Source of the DNA: Desulfobacteraceae bacterium 4572_35.2
GTDB taxonomy: Bacteria; Desulfobacterota; Desulfuromonadia; Desulfuromonadales; Desulfuromonadaceae
Assembly: GCA_002084665.1 (NCBI GenBank)
Contig: NBLY01000001.1
Span: 1-40,266, forward strand
DNA: 40,266 nucleotides
Reading direction: 5' to 3'
The notes under the pieces are model-generated. The model worked only from the letters and a program-made list of their open reading frames with translations. It was not told where the DNA came from and searched no databases. The position numbers and the translations under genes are program-made. Shown piece after piece: positions 1-9,925 of this stretch. Each line of letters starts with the position of its first letter. Within the stretch, counting starts at the first letter, position 1.

Positions 1-22
1 ATTTGTCAGCTGAGTAGTTACG
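1..22. repeat. Partial copy (one end) of a dispersed palindromic repeat, cut by the window edge
   Basis: atttgtcagctgagtagttacg matches the right ends at ~5490-5507 (tttgtcagttgaagttaca) and ~26750-26768 (cttgtcagttgaatagttaca). Confidence 0.6.
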
Positions 23-136
23 TTTTATATTGAGCAGGATGCTCCCTCTATTTACAAGGATAAGCTATCCGAGGAGGATTGTCCAAGATTAGAAGTAATG
101 GTTATCTATAATAATGATTTTTCCCATCTTATTTGA
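14..136 (+). pseudogene. C-terminal fragment of an unidentified protein
   Basis: Open frame ...FYIEQDAPSIYKDKLSEEDCPRLEVMVIYNNDFSHLI* with protein-like composition, no start codon, directly after the repeat end. Confidence 0.35.
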
Positions 137-404
137 CCAATATTGTAGCTGACTAAAAATACTTCACGAAAACTTATCCTTTAACTAACTAAATTTACGC
201 ATTAGTACCTATTTCAACACTAGAGCACTATATTGTGGGTACTTGCCAGTTAAAAACCATTCTGCAAAACTGTCCTCACACCGAACCACACCAAAGAGTG
301 TCCACTGTGCAGTTAATCAAACTTAGGGTGCTGGCAATGTTGCCAAACCACAATTGCCTTTTATACTTAACGGATAATTAACAAACACCTATACAAAGGA
401 GACA

Positions 405-1409
405 ATGATGAGTCCGACGAAATTTAAAGCGATGATTGTTGAACAACCTGAACCGAAGAAATTCACTCGTACAATTGGCGAAAAAGTGATTGCCGATCTT
501 CCTGAGGGTGACCTGCTCGTTAAGGTCCATTACTCATCCTTAAACTTCAAAGATGCTCTTTCCGCTACCGGTAACCCTGGAGTAACGCGCAAATTTCCCC
601 ATACGCCAGGTATTGACGCTGCTGGTGAAGTGGTACAGTGCGACAGCGATGCTTTTGCCATTGGCGACAAAGTGATTGTCACCAGTTATGACCTCGGCAT
701 GAACACCGCAGGTGGTTATGGTGAATATATTCGTGTGCCGTCAAAGTGGGCACTCAAGCTTCCTGAAGGGTTATCGTTACGCGAGAGCATGATCTACGGT
801 ACGGCAGGTTTAACCGCGGCCCTTTCTGTTTTGCGTTTGGAGCAAGGCGGCGTTAAGCCAGATGATGGTGATATACTGGTCATTGGGGCAACGGGCGGCG
901 TTGGCAGTATTGCAGTATCGATACTGGCGCAGGCTGGCTACCGCGTTGTCGCGGCAACGGGCAAGCCTGAGCAGACTCAGTTCCTCACTGACTTAGGTGC
1001 AGCGGAGGTCATCAGCCGTGATGAGTTGATGAAAGGTTCTGAACGACCGATGATGAAGGAACGTTGGGCTGGTGTTGTCGATGTTGCGGGTGGCGAACCG
1101 TTGGCTGCGGCAATTAAATCAACCCGCTATGGTGGAGTGGTAACCTGCTGCGGTTTAGTGGCATCAATGGAGTTAAACCTCAATGTGTTCCCATTTATTC
1201 TACGTAGCGTTAGCTTAATCGGCATCGATTCAGCGGAATGCCCGATGGACTACCGTATTCAAACATGGGCGCGCTTAGCGAGTGACTGGAAACTCGACAA
1301 TTTGGAAGAGACGGTTACTGAGGTTTCACTGGACGAACTTGAGGATAAGATTAGCGCTATTCTAAAAGGTAAGCTCAGCGGTCGCACCTTGGTTAACATC
1401 CAAAACTAA
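405..1409 (+). CDS. acuI: YhdH/AcuI-family quinone oxidoreductase (acrylyl-CoA reductase-like)
   Basis: MDR fold: SSLNFKDALSATGNPGVTRKFPHTPGIDAAGEV, ATGGVGSIAVSIL; AGGAG-like RBS upstream. Confidence 0.88.
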   Translation: MMSPTKFKAMIVEQPEPKKFTRTIGEKVIADLPEGDLLVKVHYSSLNFKDALSATGNPGVTRKFPHTPGIDAAGEVVQCDSDAFAIGDKVIVTSYDLGMNTAGGYGEYIRVPSKWALKLPEGLSLRESMIYGTAGLTAALSVLRLEQGGVKPDDGDILVIGATGGVGSIAVSILAQAGYRVVAATGKPEQTQFLTDLGAAEVISRDELMKGSERPMMKERWAGVVDVAGGEPLAAAIKSTRYGGVVTCCGLVASMELNLNVFPFILRSVSLIGIDSAECPMDYRIQTWARLASDWKLDNLEETVTEVSLDELEDKISAILKGKLSGRTLVNIQN

Positions 1410-1423
1410 AAACCATCATCACC

Positions 1424-1453
1424 GGGTGCGGGGACCCGCACCCAGTTCTTTTT
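1424..1453 (+). terminator. Rho-independent terminator after acuI-like gene
   Basis: GGGTGCGGggacCCGCACCC followed by a T-rich run (ttctttttcc). Confidence 0.75.
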
Positions 1454-1595
1454 CCATTCAGTAATAACACAAAACATATTTTTCTACTAAAACCACCATC
1501 AACAGCTTATCCCACATTGCCGACAAAGCGCTTAACAAAGCAAAACCAGATCGACGAAATCGCGTTGTCAACAACCAAACGATACGTTAGTATTC

Positions 1596-2911
1596 ATGAT
1601 TTTCAACAACATTGGTTTACAGCTACCACAGATTCTGCTACCAAAATCTGGAACTGATATGCAATATTGGTCAGTAATTGCATGTGATCAGTACACATCT
1701 GATCGTGGTTATTGGCAACGGATCGAACAGAAAACAGCGGGGAAACTTTCCACTCTCAACCTTATCTTTCCTGAAGTAAATCTTGAAGATGAAGATTGCC
1801 AAGATCGCATTACAAATATCAATACAGCAATGGATCACTATCTAACAAATAATAGCCTCGTCGAGCAGCCACCAAGCTTCATTCTTGTTGACCGTAAAAC
1901 AAGCGAAGTTGAATCGCGTAAGGGGTTAATCGTTGCTCTTGATCTTGAACAATACGATTACAACAAGGGGGCGAAAAGTTTAATTCGAGCGACAGAGGGG
2001 ACCATTCTTGATCGCCTACCACCGAGAATCAAAGTACGCCAGAATGCCCCAATTGAACTGCCGCACATTATGGTTCTTATTGATGACCCGAAAAAAACAG
2101 TCATCGAACCTCTATTTGATCAACAATTGGATACTGTTTACGATTTCGAGTTGATGGAGAATGGTGGCCACCTCACGGGTTATCGAGTTGATCAACCTGA
2201 GTTGATTAGCCAGATTACGACGGCCCTTGAGACATTAGCGGACAAGGAAAGTTATCAACAAAATTACAATGTCGATGAAGATGTCATGCTCTATGCAATG
2301 GGCGATGGCAACCACTCATTCGCAACCGCCAAAGCGATCTGGCAACAATTGAAAGAAGATGTCGCCGCCGGCAAGGTGGAATTATCACACGATCAACTGA
2401 TGGCTCACCCTTCCCGCTTCGCCTTGGTTGAGCTGGTCAATGTTCACGATGTCGGCTTAGAATTTGAAGCGATCCATCGGGTAATGTTTTCTATTGAGGA
2501 GGAAACTTTTCTTGATGAAATGAAGGAATACTTCTCTACTCACAATATGGATTTTAGCTTTACCCCTTGCACCGACTTATCTGAAGTTGAGAAAAGTTTG
2601 TCTCTTAACGGAGAACAGCACAGTTTCACTTGTACGATCGCTGGAACGTTTGGCGTATGCCGTATCAATAACCCACAATACACTCTGGTGGTGGCAACAT
2701 TGCAACCGTTCCTTGATCACTACCTTAACAGCCATAGCGATAGCCGTATCGACTATATTCATGGCGATCAAAGTGTTACTGATTTTCTGCCATCTCCAAA
2801 CATGACCTGTTTAAAACAATTATTTTCGATGGCGCATTGCCCCGTAAAACATTTTCTATGGGTGAAGCAGACGAGAAACGGTTTTATCTCGAATGTCGTC
2901 GCATCAAATAA
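1596..2911 (+). pseudogene. DUF1015 family protein, frame-disrupted near the C-terminus
   Basis: Frame of 1596 reads ...SRIDYIHGDQSVT; the conserved C-terminus FSAISKHDLFKTIIFDGALPRKTFSMGEADEKRFYLECRRIK* is in another frame from ~2783, stop at 2909-2911. Confidence 0.8.
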
Positions 2912-2932
2912 CACCTTAATCGAGTTACAATC

Positions 2933-3325
2933 ATGGCCCCCAAATTACCGCTCCATTCAGATATCAACGAAACTGCCACTTGGGCAAAATACTCGGCAAA
3001 ACTATGCAAGAGTTGTCACGCGACATGCTGCACCTTACCGGTTGAAGTCGATTTAAGTGATTTAGTGCGGATGGGGGTGCTCAGTGAATTTGAGACCAGT
3101 GACCCGATCAAGAAAATTGCCAAGAGACTTAAAAAAGATGGCGTTATTGAGCACTTAAACTACAAAAATGAACTCTTTACATTAACTCGTATGGCCAACG
3201 ATGACTGCGTGTATCTCGACACACGCAGTCGCAGTTGCACTATTTATGAGTTGCGACCTAACACCTGCCGCAACCACCCCCATGTGGGACCGCGACCTGG
3301 ATTTTGCCCCTACCAACCAAAATAA
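2933..3325 (+). CDS. YkgJ-family Cys-cluster protein (putative zinc/iron-chelating domain)
   Basis: CKSCHATCC ... CVYLDTRSRSCTIYELRPNTCRNHP ... CPY cysteine pattern. Confidence 0.85.
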   Translation: MAPKLPLHSDINETATWAKYSAKLCKSCHATCCTLPVEVDLSDLVRMGVLSEFETSDPIKKIAKRLKKDGVIEHLNYKNELFTLTRMANDDCVYLDTRSRSCTIYELRPNTCRNHPHVGPRPGFCPYQPK

Positions 3326-3389
3326 TTATTACCAGCAAGAAAACGTTTTAAAATAAAACATCTCATTTGAATCACTAAGCAGGTGGATA

Positions 3390-3701
3390 ATGACATATAA
3401 AGAGCTAGAAAAGGCAGTGCAACTATTTAATATTTCAAGACGAGCAAGCCTTACCGAAATTAAATCAAAACACAAATCGTTGGTTAAAAAATATCATCCC
3501 GACAAAGGGTGTAATGATCCTGAAAAAATCCAGCAGATCAATGCGGCTTATCAAATCATAATAACGTACTGTTCCAACTACCGTTTTACATTTGATCACA
3601 ATGAGTTTATGGAACAATGCCCTGAGGAGCGTTTACGGGACCAATTTTCGAATGATACGTTCTGGGCTAAAGAAAATAAAAATTCGGATCACGAGGTGTA
3701 A
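3390..3701 (+). CDS. Short J-domain (DnaJ-like) protein
   Basis: LFNISRRASLTEIKSKHKSLVKKYHPDKGCNDPEKIQQINAAYQII with HPD motif. Confidence 0.88.
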   Translation: MTYKELEKAVQLFNISRRASLTEIKSKHKSLVKKYHPDKGCNDPEKIQQINAAYQIIITYCSNYRFTFDHNEFMEQCPEERLRDQFSNDTFWAKENKNSDHEV

Positions 3702-5320
3702 CCCACCCCACTTTTTTCTAAATAGTAACCATAATCACCTTCGTAGCTGCGCAGTTCACCGTGGTCTACTTCAAAAACTCGATTAACTAAACTGCGGAGG
3801 AAATGGCGGTCGTGACTAACTAAGACAACAGTTCCGTTAAATCGTTGCAGGGTATTGAGAAGAATCTCGCGTGATTGGATGTCAAGATGGTTGGTTGGCT
3901 CATCAAGAATTAGAACATTGACTGGTCGCGCTAGTAAGGTGGCTAGAACAAGACGACTCTTCTCCCCTCCTGAAAGAGTTGAAACTTTTTTATCGACATC
4001 ATCACCTTGAAACAAAAAAGCGGCGCACAGGTTACGAATAACACCTATAGAGTCCTGCGGCATCACCTGCTGGACTGTTTCAAATACCGTTTTCTTCAAA
4101 TCGAGAAGATCGGTGGCATGCTGACTAAAATAACCGATATCAACATTAGCACCAATATTCACATCGCCATCAGTTGCTGCTGTTTGTCCTGCTATCACTT
4201 TCAAAAAAGTTGATTTTCCCGCACCGTTCACGCCTACAACTGCAATTTTCTCGTGACGACGGATCAATCCCGTTGCATGACTAAATACTTTTTTGTCATC
4301 ACCATCTTCTACGGGCCATGTTTTGCTTAAACCGTCAAATGCTACAACATTATCTCCACTGCGTGGTGGCTCTTGAAGTTCAAATTTTACCGACTTTTGC
4401 TCAGATGGGATAACAATTCGCTCTATTTTTTCAAGTTTTTTTACCCGCGATTGCACTTGAGCGGCATGGGAAGCTCTAGCAGCAAAACGGGCGATAAATT
4501 CTTCATCTTTTGCCAACATATCTTGCTGACGCTTGTAGCTTGATAACAGTTGTTCGCGTCTAATTTCACGCTCACGCAAATAGTAATCATAATTGCCGGA
4601 ATAGGTTGTAATGGACTGATCCGCTACTTCTATAATTCTTGACACCAAACGATTCATGAAATCGCGGTCGTGACTGGTCATCAACACGGCCCCTTTATAT
4701 TCAGTCGACAGCCACTCCTCAAGCCAAACAATTGATTCAACATCAAGGTGGTTAGTCGGCTCATCGAGCAATAACACGTCAGGATTCAGAGTCAGAATTT
4801 TTGCTAAGGCAATCCGCATTTTCCAACCGCCACTAAATGATTCAACAGGTCGCAAATAGTCTTGCGGTCCAATTCCTAGGCCAGTCAATACTGACTTAGC
4901 TCGTGTTTCAAGATCATAGCCACCACGATGCTCGTACTCAGCCTGAGTATTACCATAGCGCTCTAAAAGGTTGGCAAGAGCATCATCCTCCATCGGTTCA
5001 CACATTTGAGCTTCCATAATACCCACCTGCTCACCGAGTTCCATCACCTCACTTGAAGCAGAAACAACTTCTTCCAGCGCACTGTGACCACACATGTCGC
5101 CGACATCTTGCGAAAAATAACCGATGACAACTTTTTTTGCACAGGATATTTCACCCTTATCAAGTGATTCTTCACCAGTAATTAAACGAAAAATAGTTGA
5201 CTTGCCCGCACCATTTGGCCCAACCAAACCACTACGTGTACCAGGTAGGATTTGTAATTTTGCGTGAGTAAATAAAATTTGAGAACCATATTGCTTACTA
5301 ATATTTGTCAGATGAATCAT
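3689..5320 (-). CDS. ABC-F family ATP-binding protein
   Basis: Two ABC cassettes: GPNGAGKST / SFSGGWKMRIALAKIL / LLLDEPTNHLD and GVNGAGKST / LSGGEKSRLVLA / LILDEPTNHLD; no transmembrane domain. Confidence 0.95.
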   Translation of the reverse strand: MIHLTNISKQYGSQILFTHAKLQILPGTRSGLVGPNGAGKSTIFRLITGEESLDKGEISCAKKVVIGYFSQDVGDMCGHSALEEVVSASSEVMELGEQVGIMEAQMCEPMEDDALANLLERYGNTQAEYEHRGGYDLETRAKSVLTGLGIGPQDYLRPVESFSGGWKMRIALAKILTLNPDVLLLDEPTNHLDVESIVWLEEWLSTEYKGAVLMTSHDRDFMNRLVSRIIEVADQSITTYSGNYDYYLREREIRREQLLSSYKRQQDMLAKDEEFIARFAARASHAAQVQSRVKKLEKIERIVIPSEQKSVKFELQEPPRSGDNVVAFDGLSKTWPVEDGDDKKVFSHATGLIRRHEKIAVVGVNGAGKSTFLKVIAGQTAATDGDVNIGANVDIGYFSQHATDLLDLKKTVFETVQQVMPQDSIGVIRNLCAAFLFQGDDVDKKVSTLSGGEKSRLVLATLLARPVNVLILDEPTNHLDIQSREILLNTLQRFNGTVVLVSHDRHFLRSLVNRVFEVDHGELRSYEGDYGYYLEKSGVGYTS

Positions 5321-5363
5321 TTTGTAGCCTTATATTTGAAATGAAATAATAGGTAAATGTTTA

Positions 5364-5506
5364 GTAACTTGTTCAGCACAATTGTAGATGAACTGGCAAC
5401 GACCATGGAAAGGGTATTTGTCACCTTTGACGGTGACAATAAGCCCCATGGACGGGTTCAATGCGTCCTTTGAAATAGGCGTTACCAGTTTGTCAGTTGA
5501 AGTTAC
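5364..5506. repeat. Dispersed palindromic repeat, copy 1
   Basis: Shares ttcagcacaattgtagatgaactggca...ccatggaaagggtatttgtcacc...gacaataa.ccccatgg...ccag.ttgtcagttgaa with 26640-26808; ends carry GTAACT-type inverted repeats. Confidence 0.8.
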
Positions 5507-5511
5507 AATGT

Positions 5512-6381
5512 TTATCGCTTAACGATGATCTCAACCTTCACTCCATCGTTCTTTAAGTATTCAGAAAGTTTTTCACTTTGCTGTAAAAAATGTTCGCCTG
5601 AACGAATCAACACCGCTATCGTCTCCCCCTGTTGACAATATGATTTAAGGGTCACGTAAGCCTTTTCACAATCAAAACAATCATTTTGATTATCAAGCGA
5701 CTCATACTCAATCTCATGCTGACACGAATCATTGCTGAACACCGAGAATAGGCCATTGTGCTGATACAAAATAAATCTAAATTTAGAAAGTTGAGGATAC
5801 TTTAGTAGTGTCGTCAATTCTTCAGCGATATTATCGCATTCAATAAAAAAAACATGGGCGAATAGTGTTAACAACTGCTTTCGTGCCAAACTTGGATCAA
5901 TATGACCTTGCTGACGTTGTCGCTTCACCTCTTCCACTAAATTAGCTAAACCAACTGGCAAAATGGCATCAATCTTATCACGAACAATTTGACCAATAGT
6001 TGGACTCGCGCCATCCGTTGATACGGCAACTTTCAATGAACCATAGCGTAACAATGATGAAAAATAAAAATTAGATTGCTCAGGTCGGTCAACACGGTTC
6101 ACCAAAACATACCGTTTCCGCATGACCTCTTGTAACAATTCACCTACTTCGTCACAGCCTGTAGCATCAACAATAATGTTATATTGATCAAAATCGTTCA
6201 GTTCAATATTTTTAGTGATTTTCGTAACATCAAACTGGTTAAATCCTGAACAATAACTCAGCGCAATCATCGCAAATTTTATCCTATTTCCATATAAAGC
6301 AGTTGCCTTCTGCCGTGCAACAACGCCACCACCAAGAACAAGAATATTTGGTTTTTTTAGTAAAATCGGAATGGTGGACAT
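5512..6381 (-). CDS. Precorrin-2 dehydrogenase / sirohydrochlorin ferrochelatase-like (CysG N-terminal/Met8-like) protein with an unusual C-terminus
   Basis: MSTIPILLKKPNILVLGGGVVARQKATAL ... VNRVDRPEQSNFYFSSLLRYGSLKVAVSTDGASPTIGQIVRDKID; ORF track start 6420, likely start 6381. Confidence 0.85.
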   Translation of the reverse strand: MSTIPILLKKPNILVLGGGVVARQKATALYGNRIKFAMIALSYCSGFNQFDVTKITKNIELNDFDQYNIIVDATGCDEVGELLQEVMRKRYVLVNRVDRPEQSNFYFSSLLRYGSLKVAVSTDGASPTIGQIVRDKIDAILPVGLANLVEEVKRQRQQGHIDPSLARKQLLTLFAHVFFIECDNIAEELTTLLKYPQLSKFRFILYQHNGLFSVFSNDSCQHEIEYESLDNQNDCFDCEKAYVTLKSYCQQGETIAVLIRSGEHFLQQSEKLSEYLKNDGVKVEIIVKR

Positions 6382-6421
6382 ATTTACCTCTGAAAATTGA
6401 ATACAACTCAATTTTGACAAT

Positions 6422-6450
6422 AAAAAAGGGCCAAAAGGCCCTTTTTTTAT
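6422..6450 (-). terminator. Intrinsic terminator after HDOD gene
   Basis: aaaaaaGGGCCaaaaGGCCCttttttt. Confidence 0.85.
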
Positions 6451-6470
6451 TAATCATATTTTTTTGAAAA

Positions 6471-7313
6471 TTAAGACATAAATGAATCCCGATTTTCATC
6501 AAAAACTTCTTGAAACTCATCTGAAATTACGGCGAGAATTGCTGGAGCAATCATCAACTTCTCAACACTTTGAGTTTGACTTAAATCATACTCTTCTTCG
6601 CTCTCACGATATCCAATCCCTAATTTAAAGCATAGGTTAGACGCTAAATTAACTACGGCAGAAAGATCAGCCACTTCAGTATTTTCTGCTTCATCCAGTT
6701 GATTTTGACAACAAACAGAATCAACTAACAATGGAGCAATTTTCCACGAGTGAAGTACTGCAGCACCAACAGTTGTATATGGAACTGAAAATACCTCTAA
6801 CTCAAGGGTAGAATAATCACCCGCGCCATTATAAACAGCTTCAACAAGTTCACGGTAACGTTCAGGTTCATTATTATTACGAATAATTTTACCCAAGTTA
6901 CTAAATAAACCAGCAAGAAAAGCTTCATCAGGGTTAGACACGTTCAGTTTAGTACTCAAGTAGCGAGATGCTAAAGCGCAGCCAACCGACTCTTCCCACA
7001 GCATCTTTTCAAGCAAACCATAAGACTTATTCACACTACTCATACTCGATGCCAAAACAAGACTTCGCACCGTTCGCTCACCAAGCAAAACTAATGCATT
7101 TTGCAAAGTGGTTATCTGTCGAGACACACCATACATGGACGAATTCGCAATTTTTAGCATTCGTGCAGACACTGCTGCATCAAGTGAGATAGTAGTTGCG
7201 AGCTGTTTAATTGATGTATCAGGATCCTGCAATAGCTCCAATACTTTTACTGCAACGATCGGCATTGGAGGTAAGTCACCCATTTCACATACTATTTCAT
7301 TATAATTTTGCAT
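6471..7313 (-). CDS. HDOD domain protein
   Basis: LPPMPIVAVKVLELLQDPDTSIKQLATTISLDAAVSARMLKIANSSMYGVSRQITTLQNALVLLGERTVRSLVL. Confidence 0.9.
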   Translation of the reverse strand: MQNYNEIVCEMGDLPPMPIVAVKVLELLQDPDTSIKQLATTISLDAAVSARMLKIANSSMYGVSRQITTLQNALVLLGERTVRSLVLASSMSSVNKSYGLLEKMLWEESVGCALASRYLSTKLNVSNPDEAFLAGLFSNLGKIIRNNNEPERYRELVEAVYNGAGDYSTLELEVFSVPYTTVGAAVLHSWKIAPLLVDSVCCQNQLDEAENTEVADLSAVVNLASNLCFKLGIGYRESEEEYDLSQTQSVEKLMIAPAILAVISDEFQEVFDENRDSFMS

Positions 7314-7336
7314 TAGATCTTATCCAAAATTTAAAA

Positions 7337-9172
7337 TTAAAACTTACCGAACTCAGAATCATCCAGAGCAATTTGCTCGACAGGGGATGAAGAACCTCCC
7401 CCCCAACCAGATGAGGAGTTTGAATTCACCGAAGAGGTTGATTGAGAAAATGAAGATCTTTGGCTTGGTAAATTAAAGGACCCATCATTTTTTAAAACAA
7501 ATTTCGTTAATATATCGTCAAGTTGAGCTGCTTGGCTAGACAATTCTTCAGCAGCTGCAGCACCCTCTTCAGCATTGGCAGTGTTTTGCTGTGTTACTTC
7601 ATCAATCTTACTAATACCATCATTTATTTGAGTGATACCTTGAGCCTGTTCGTTACTTGATGCTGAAATTTCACCGACCAAGTCATTTACTTTTTGAATC
7701 TCTTCGACAATTGAACTAAACGCCTCGGCGGTATTGTCGGCAATTTCAGCACCATACTCAGCTTTGCTCACTGAGTTTTCAATCAATGCAGCAGTTTCCT
7801 GAGCCGCTTTGGCGCTCCGAGCTGCTAAATTTCGTACCTCTTCGGCAACGACAGCAAACCCCTTACCATGTTGTCCAGCACGCGCCGCTTCAACCGCGGC
7901 ATTTAAGGCAAGAAGATTCGTTTGAAATGCGATCTCATCAATAACCTTAATAATTTTAGAAATATTCAAACCAGATTCATTTATATCTGCCATCGCGATA
8001 ACCATTTGGCGCATCTGGGTGTTGCCACGATCCGCCGCCAAACGAGCTTGAGATGCTAAAGTATTTGCTTGTTGTGAATTTTCAGCGTTAGTACGTGTTT
8101 GAGAAGATAATTCATTCATTGAAGCTGAAATTTCTTCTAACGAACTGGCAGAATCTGTGGCTCCTTCAGAAAGCGATTGACTAGAATCGGACACTTGCGA
8201 TGCTCCCGAAGCAATCTGAGTGCCTCCCATCTGCACCCGAATCATCACTTCATTTAGGTCATCACACACTTTTTTCAACGCAATGCGCAATGAATCATGC
8301 TGGTCTCGTGGATTGATATCAAAGGAAAGATCCCCTTGAGCTAACTTTTGCAACGAGACTAAAACATCATGTTGTAAGAAATCCGCGAAACGGTCGATGG
8401 TCTGGCCGATATTACCAATTTCATCACGACGATCCATCTTCAATCGACCGTCAAAACGACCTGCAGCCATGTTGTCAAACATCTCTTCAATGACAACCAG
8501 CGGCTTCCGAACAAGAGAACCCAAAACCCAATAGATAATACCTTGAGCGATCAGCACACCAATAATGGCGGTTAAAAGCATTGTCTTGATCCCTTGACTG
8601 ATCCCAGCTTCAAGATTCTGCTCAACAATCAGCATCGTATTTTGTAAACTTGCCAGATCGTACTTAAGGTAGAGAACGCCACCTAAATCACCCACGTTGT
8701 TATCTTCGTGACAATCAAGGCAGCTAGCATCATATATTTGTGAACGAGTCAAAATCAAGTGGTCACTGGTCTCATGAAGTGCCACAGTACCACTATGATC
8801 GCTTTTGGCTTGTTGAAATATTGTGCTCTCTAATGAGCGACCAATATTAGATTCAAAACTCGAATAATTTATCGAGCCCTGTGGCCCCAACATACCAACT
8901 TCAGAAACATTTTGTATCGTCGCCAAATCAGTAAGCAGTTCACCAAAAAGATCCATATCTCCAGTTTCGACAGAACCACTAGTACCAATAACTAAACTCT
9001 GAAAAACACTATTCGCTTGTTGATAAGCAGCCTCAGTAAGGAGTTTTTTTTCATCGTCAGCTTGACCATGTAACAAATGCGATGTTTGAATATTAACGAT
9101 AACGGTTGCTGCGCCCATGACGGCAACTAAAACAATCAATAAAATGATTGCTACCTTCTTTTGAATACTCAT
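7337..9172 (-). CDS. Methyl-accepting chemotaxis protein with periplasmic CXXCH haem-binding motif
   Basis: N-terminal TM, periplasmic SCLDCHEDN, second TM, HAMP, signalling hairpin [54 protein letters not shown]. Confidence 0.95.
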   Translation of the reverse strand: MSIQKKVAIILLIVLVAVMGAATVIVNIQTSHLLHGQADDEKKLLTEAAYQQANSVFQSLVIGTSGSVETGDMDLFGELLTDLATIQNVSEVGMLGPQGSINYSSFESNIGRSLESTIFQQAKSDHSGTVALHETSDHLILTRSQIYDASCLDCHEDNNVGDLGGVLYLKYDLASLQNTMLIVEQNLEAGISQGIKTMLLTAIIGVLIAQGIIYWVLGSLVRKPLVVIEEMFDNMAAGRFDGRLKMDRRDEIGNIGQTIDRFADFLQHDVLVSLQKLAQGDLSFDINPRDQHDSLRIALKKVCDDLNEVMIRVQMGGTQIASGASQVSDSSQSLSEGATDSASSLEEISASMNELSSQTRTNAENSQQANTLASQARLAADRGNTQMRQMVIAMADINESGLNISKIIKVIDEIAFQTNLLALNAAVEAARAGQHGKGFAVVAEEVRNLAARSAKAAQETAALIENSVSKAEYGAEIADNTAEAFSSIVEEIQKVNDLVGEISASSNEQAQGITQINDGISKIDEVTQQNTANAEEGAAAAEELSSQAAQLDDILTKFVLKNDGSFNLPSQRSSFSQSTSSVNSNSSSGWGGGSSSPVEQIALDDSEFGKF

Positions 9173-9277
9173 CTACCCCCCAGCAGAAAACAAAGGCTAA
9201 CACCCAAATAAATAAAAGTGAGCCCAATAATCAGTTGTTCAATATTTTACAATGCAAGTTATCTGTTCTTCAATATT

Positions 9278-9778
9278 TTACAATTCAATTTGCTCTAAAT
9301 CTGAGTCATAGAGAAGCTTACCAACGTTAAGTAAAATCTTAACACGATCGCCCATTTTCCCCATTCCTTCAATATATTCAGTACTATTACCTGCATTAGT
9401 CCGCGGTGGCGGCTCAATATCTTGAGGCGGGATATCAGCAACCTCATTGACTTTATCAACAACAAGACCAACCGAGGTTGTATTGAGCTGCACAACAATA
9501 ATACAGGTGCGCTCATCATAGTCACGTGGAGGTAAGTTAAAACGTGCACGAACATCCATTACAGGAATAACTTTACCCCGAAGATTAATAACCCCTTTAA
9601 TAAAACATGGCATATCAGGAACTTCGGTAATACGTTGTATTCCGATAATTTCAGTCACAAAGCGGATCTCGATGCCATAATCTTCATCGCCCATATGAAA
9701 AGTAAGATACTTCCCCTCCTGGGTATCTTCGTTACCTGATTCAAGCTCGGTAAAACTTGGTTTAGCAACCTCAGCCAT
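9278..9778 (-). CDS. cheW: CheW-like chemotaxis coupling protein
   Basis: YLTFHMGDEDYGIEIRFVTEIIGIQRITEVPDMPCFIKGVINLRGKVIPVMDVRARF. Confidence 0.93.
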   Translation of the reverse strand: MAEVAKPSFTELESGNEDTQEGKYLTFHMGDEDYGIEIRFVTEIIGIQRITEVPDMPCFIKGVINLRGKVIPVMDVRARFNLPPRDYDERTCIIVVQLNTTSVGLVVDKVNEVADIPPQDIEPPPRTNAGNSTEYIEGMGKMGDRVKILLNVGKLLYDSDLEQIEL

Positions 9779-9925
9779 AACTCAACTCCTTTTAAAGACG
9801 AAAAAAAATATAGTAGTAACGAATTAGATGATTAACAAAACAATGAATATACTAGCGTAATCATCAAATCATGTACACCCTAATTTGATAACAAGGGAAC
9901 ATTAAATAAACAGCCTCTTGCAATG

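Noticed and set aside
2577-2805. Overlapping small ORFs on both strands inside the DUF1015 gene
   Set aside because: Alternate-frame readings of a recognised coding region.
2793-2805. Programmed -1 frameshift as the explanation of the DUF1015 frame change
   Set aside because: TCCAAAC is not a canonical X_XXY_YYZ slippery site, and residues also seem to be missing, so a deletion is more likely.
2912-3056. C-terminal extension of the 1596..3056 ORF (…FISNVVASNNTLIELQSW…RLKSI)
   Set aside because: Out-of-frame reading after the disruption; it overlaps the YkgJ-type gene and has no family-like sequence.
5380-5459. Short minus-strand peptides shared by both repeat copies (MG[L/F]IV[T/A]V[K/H]GDKYPFHG[R/W]CQFIYNCAE)
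   Set aside because: All differences between copies change the amino acid and they fall in or beside the palindrome; this fits a structured noncoding repeat better than a conserved microprotein.
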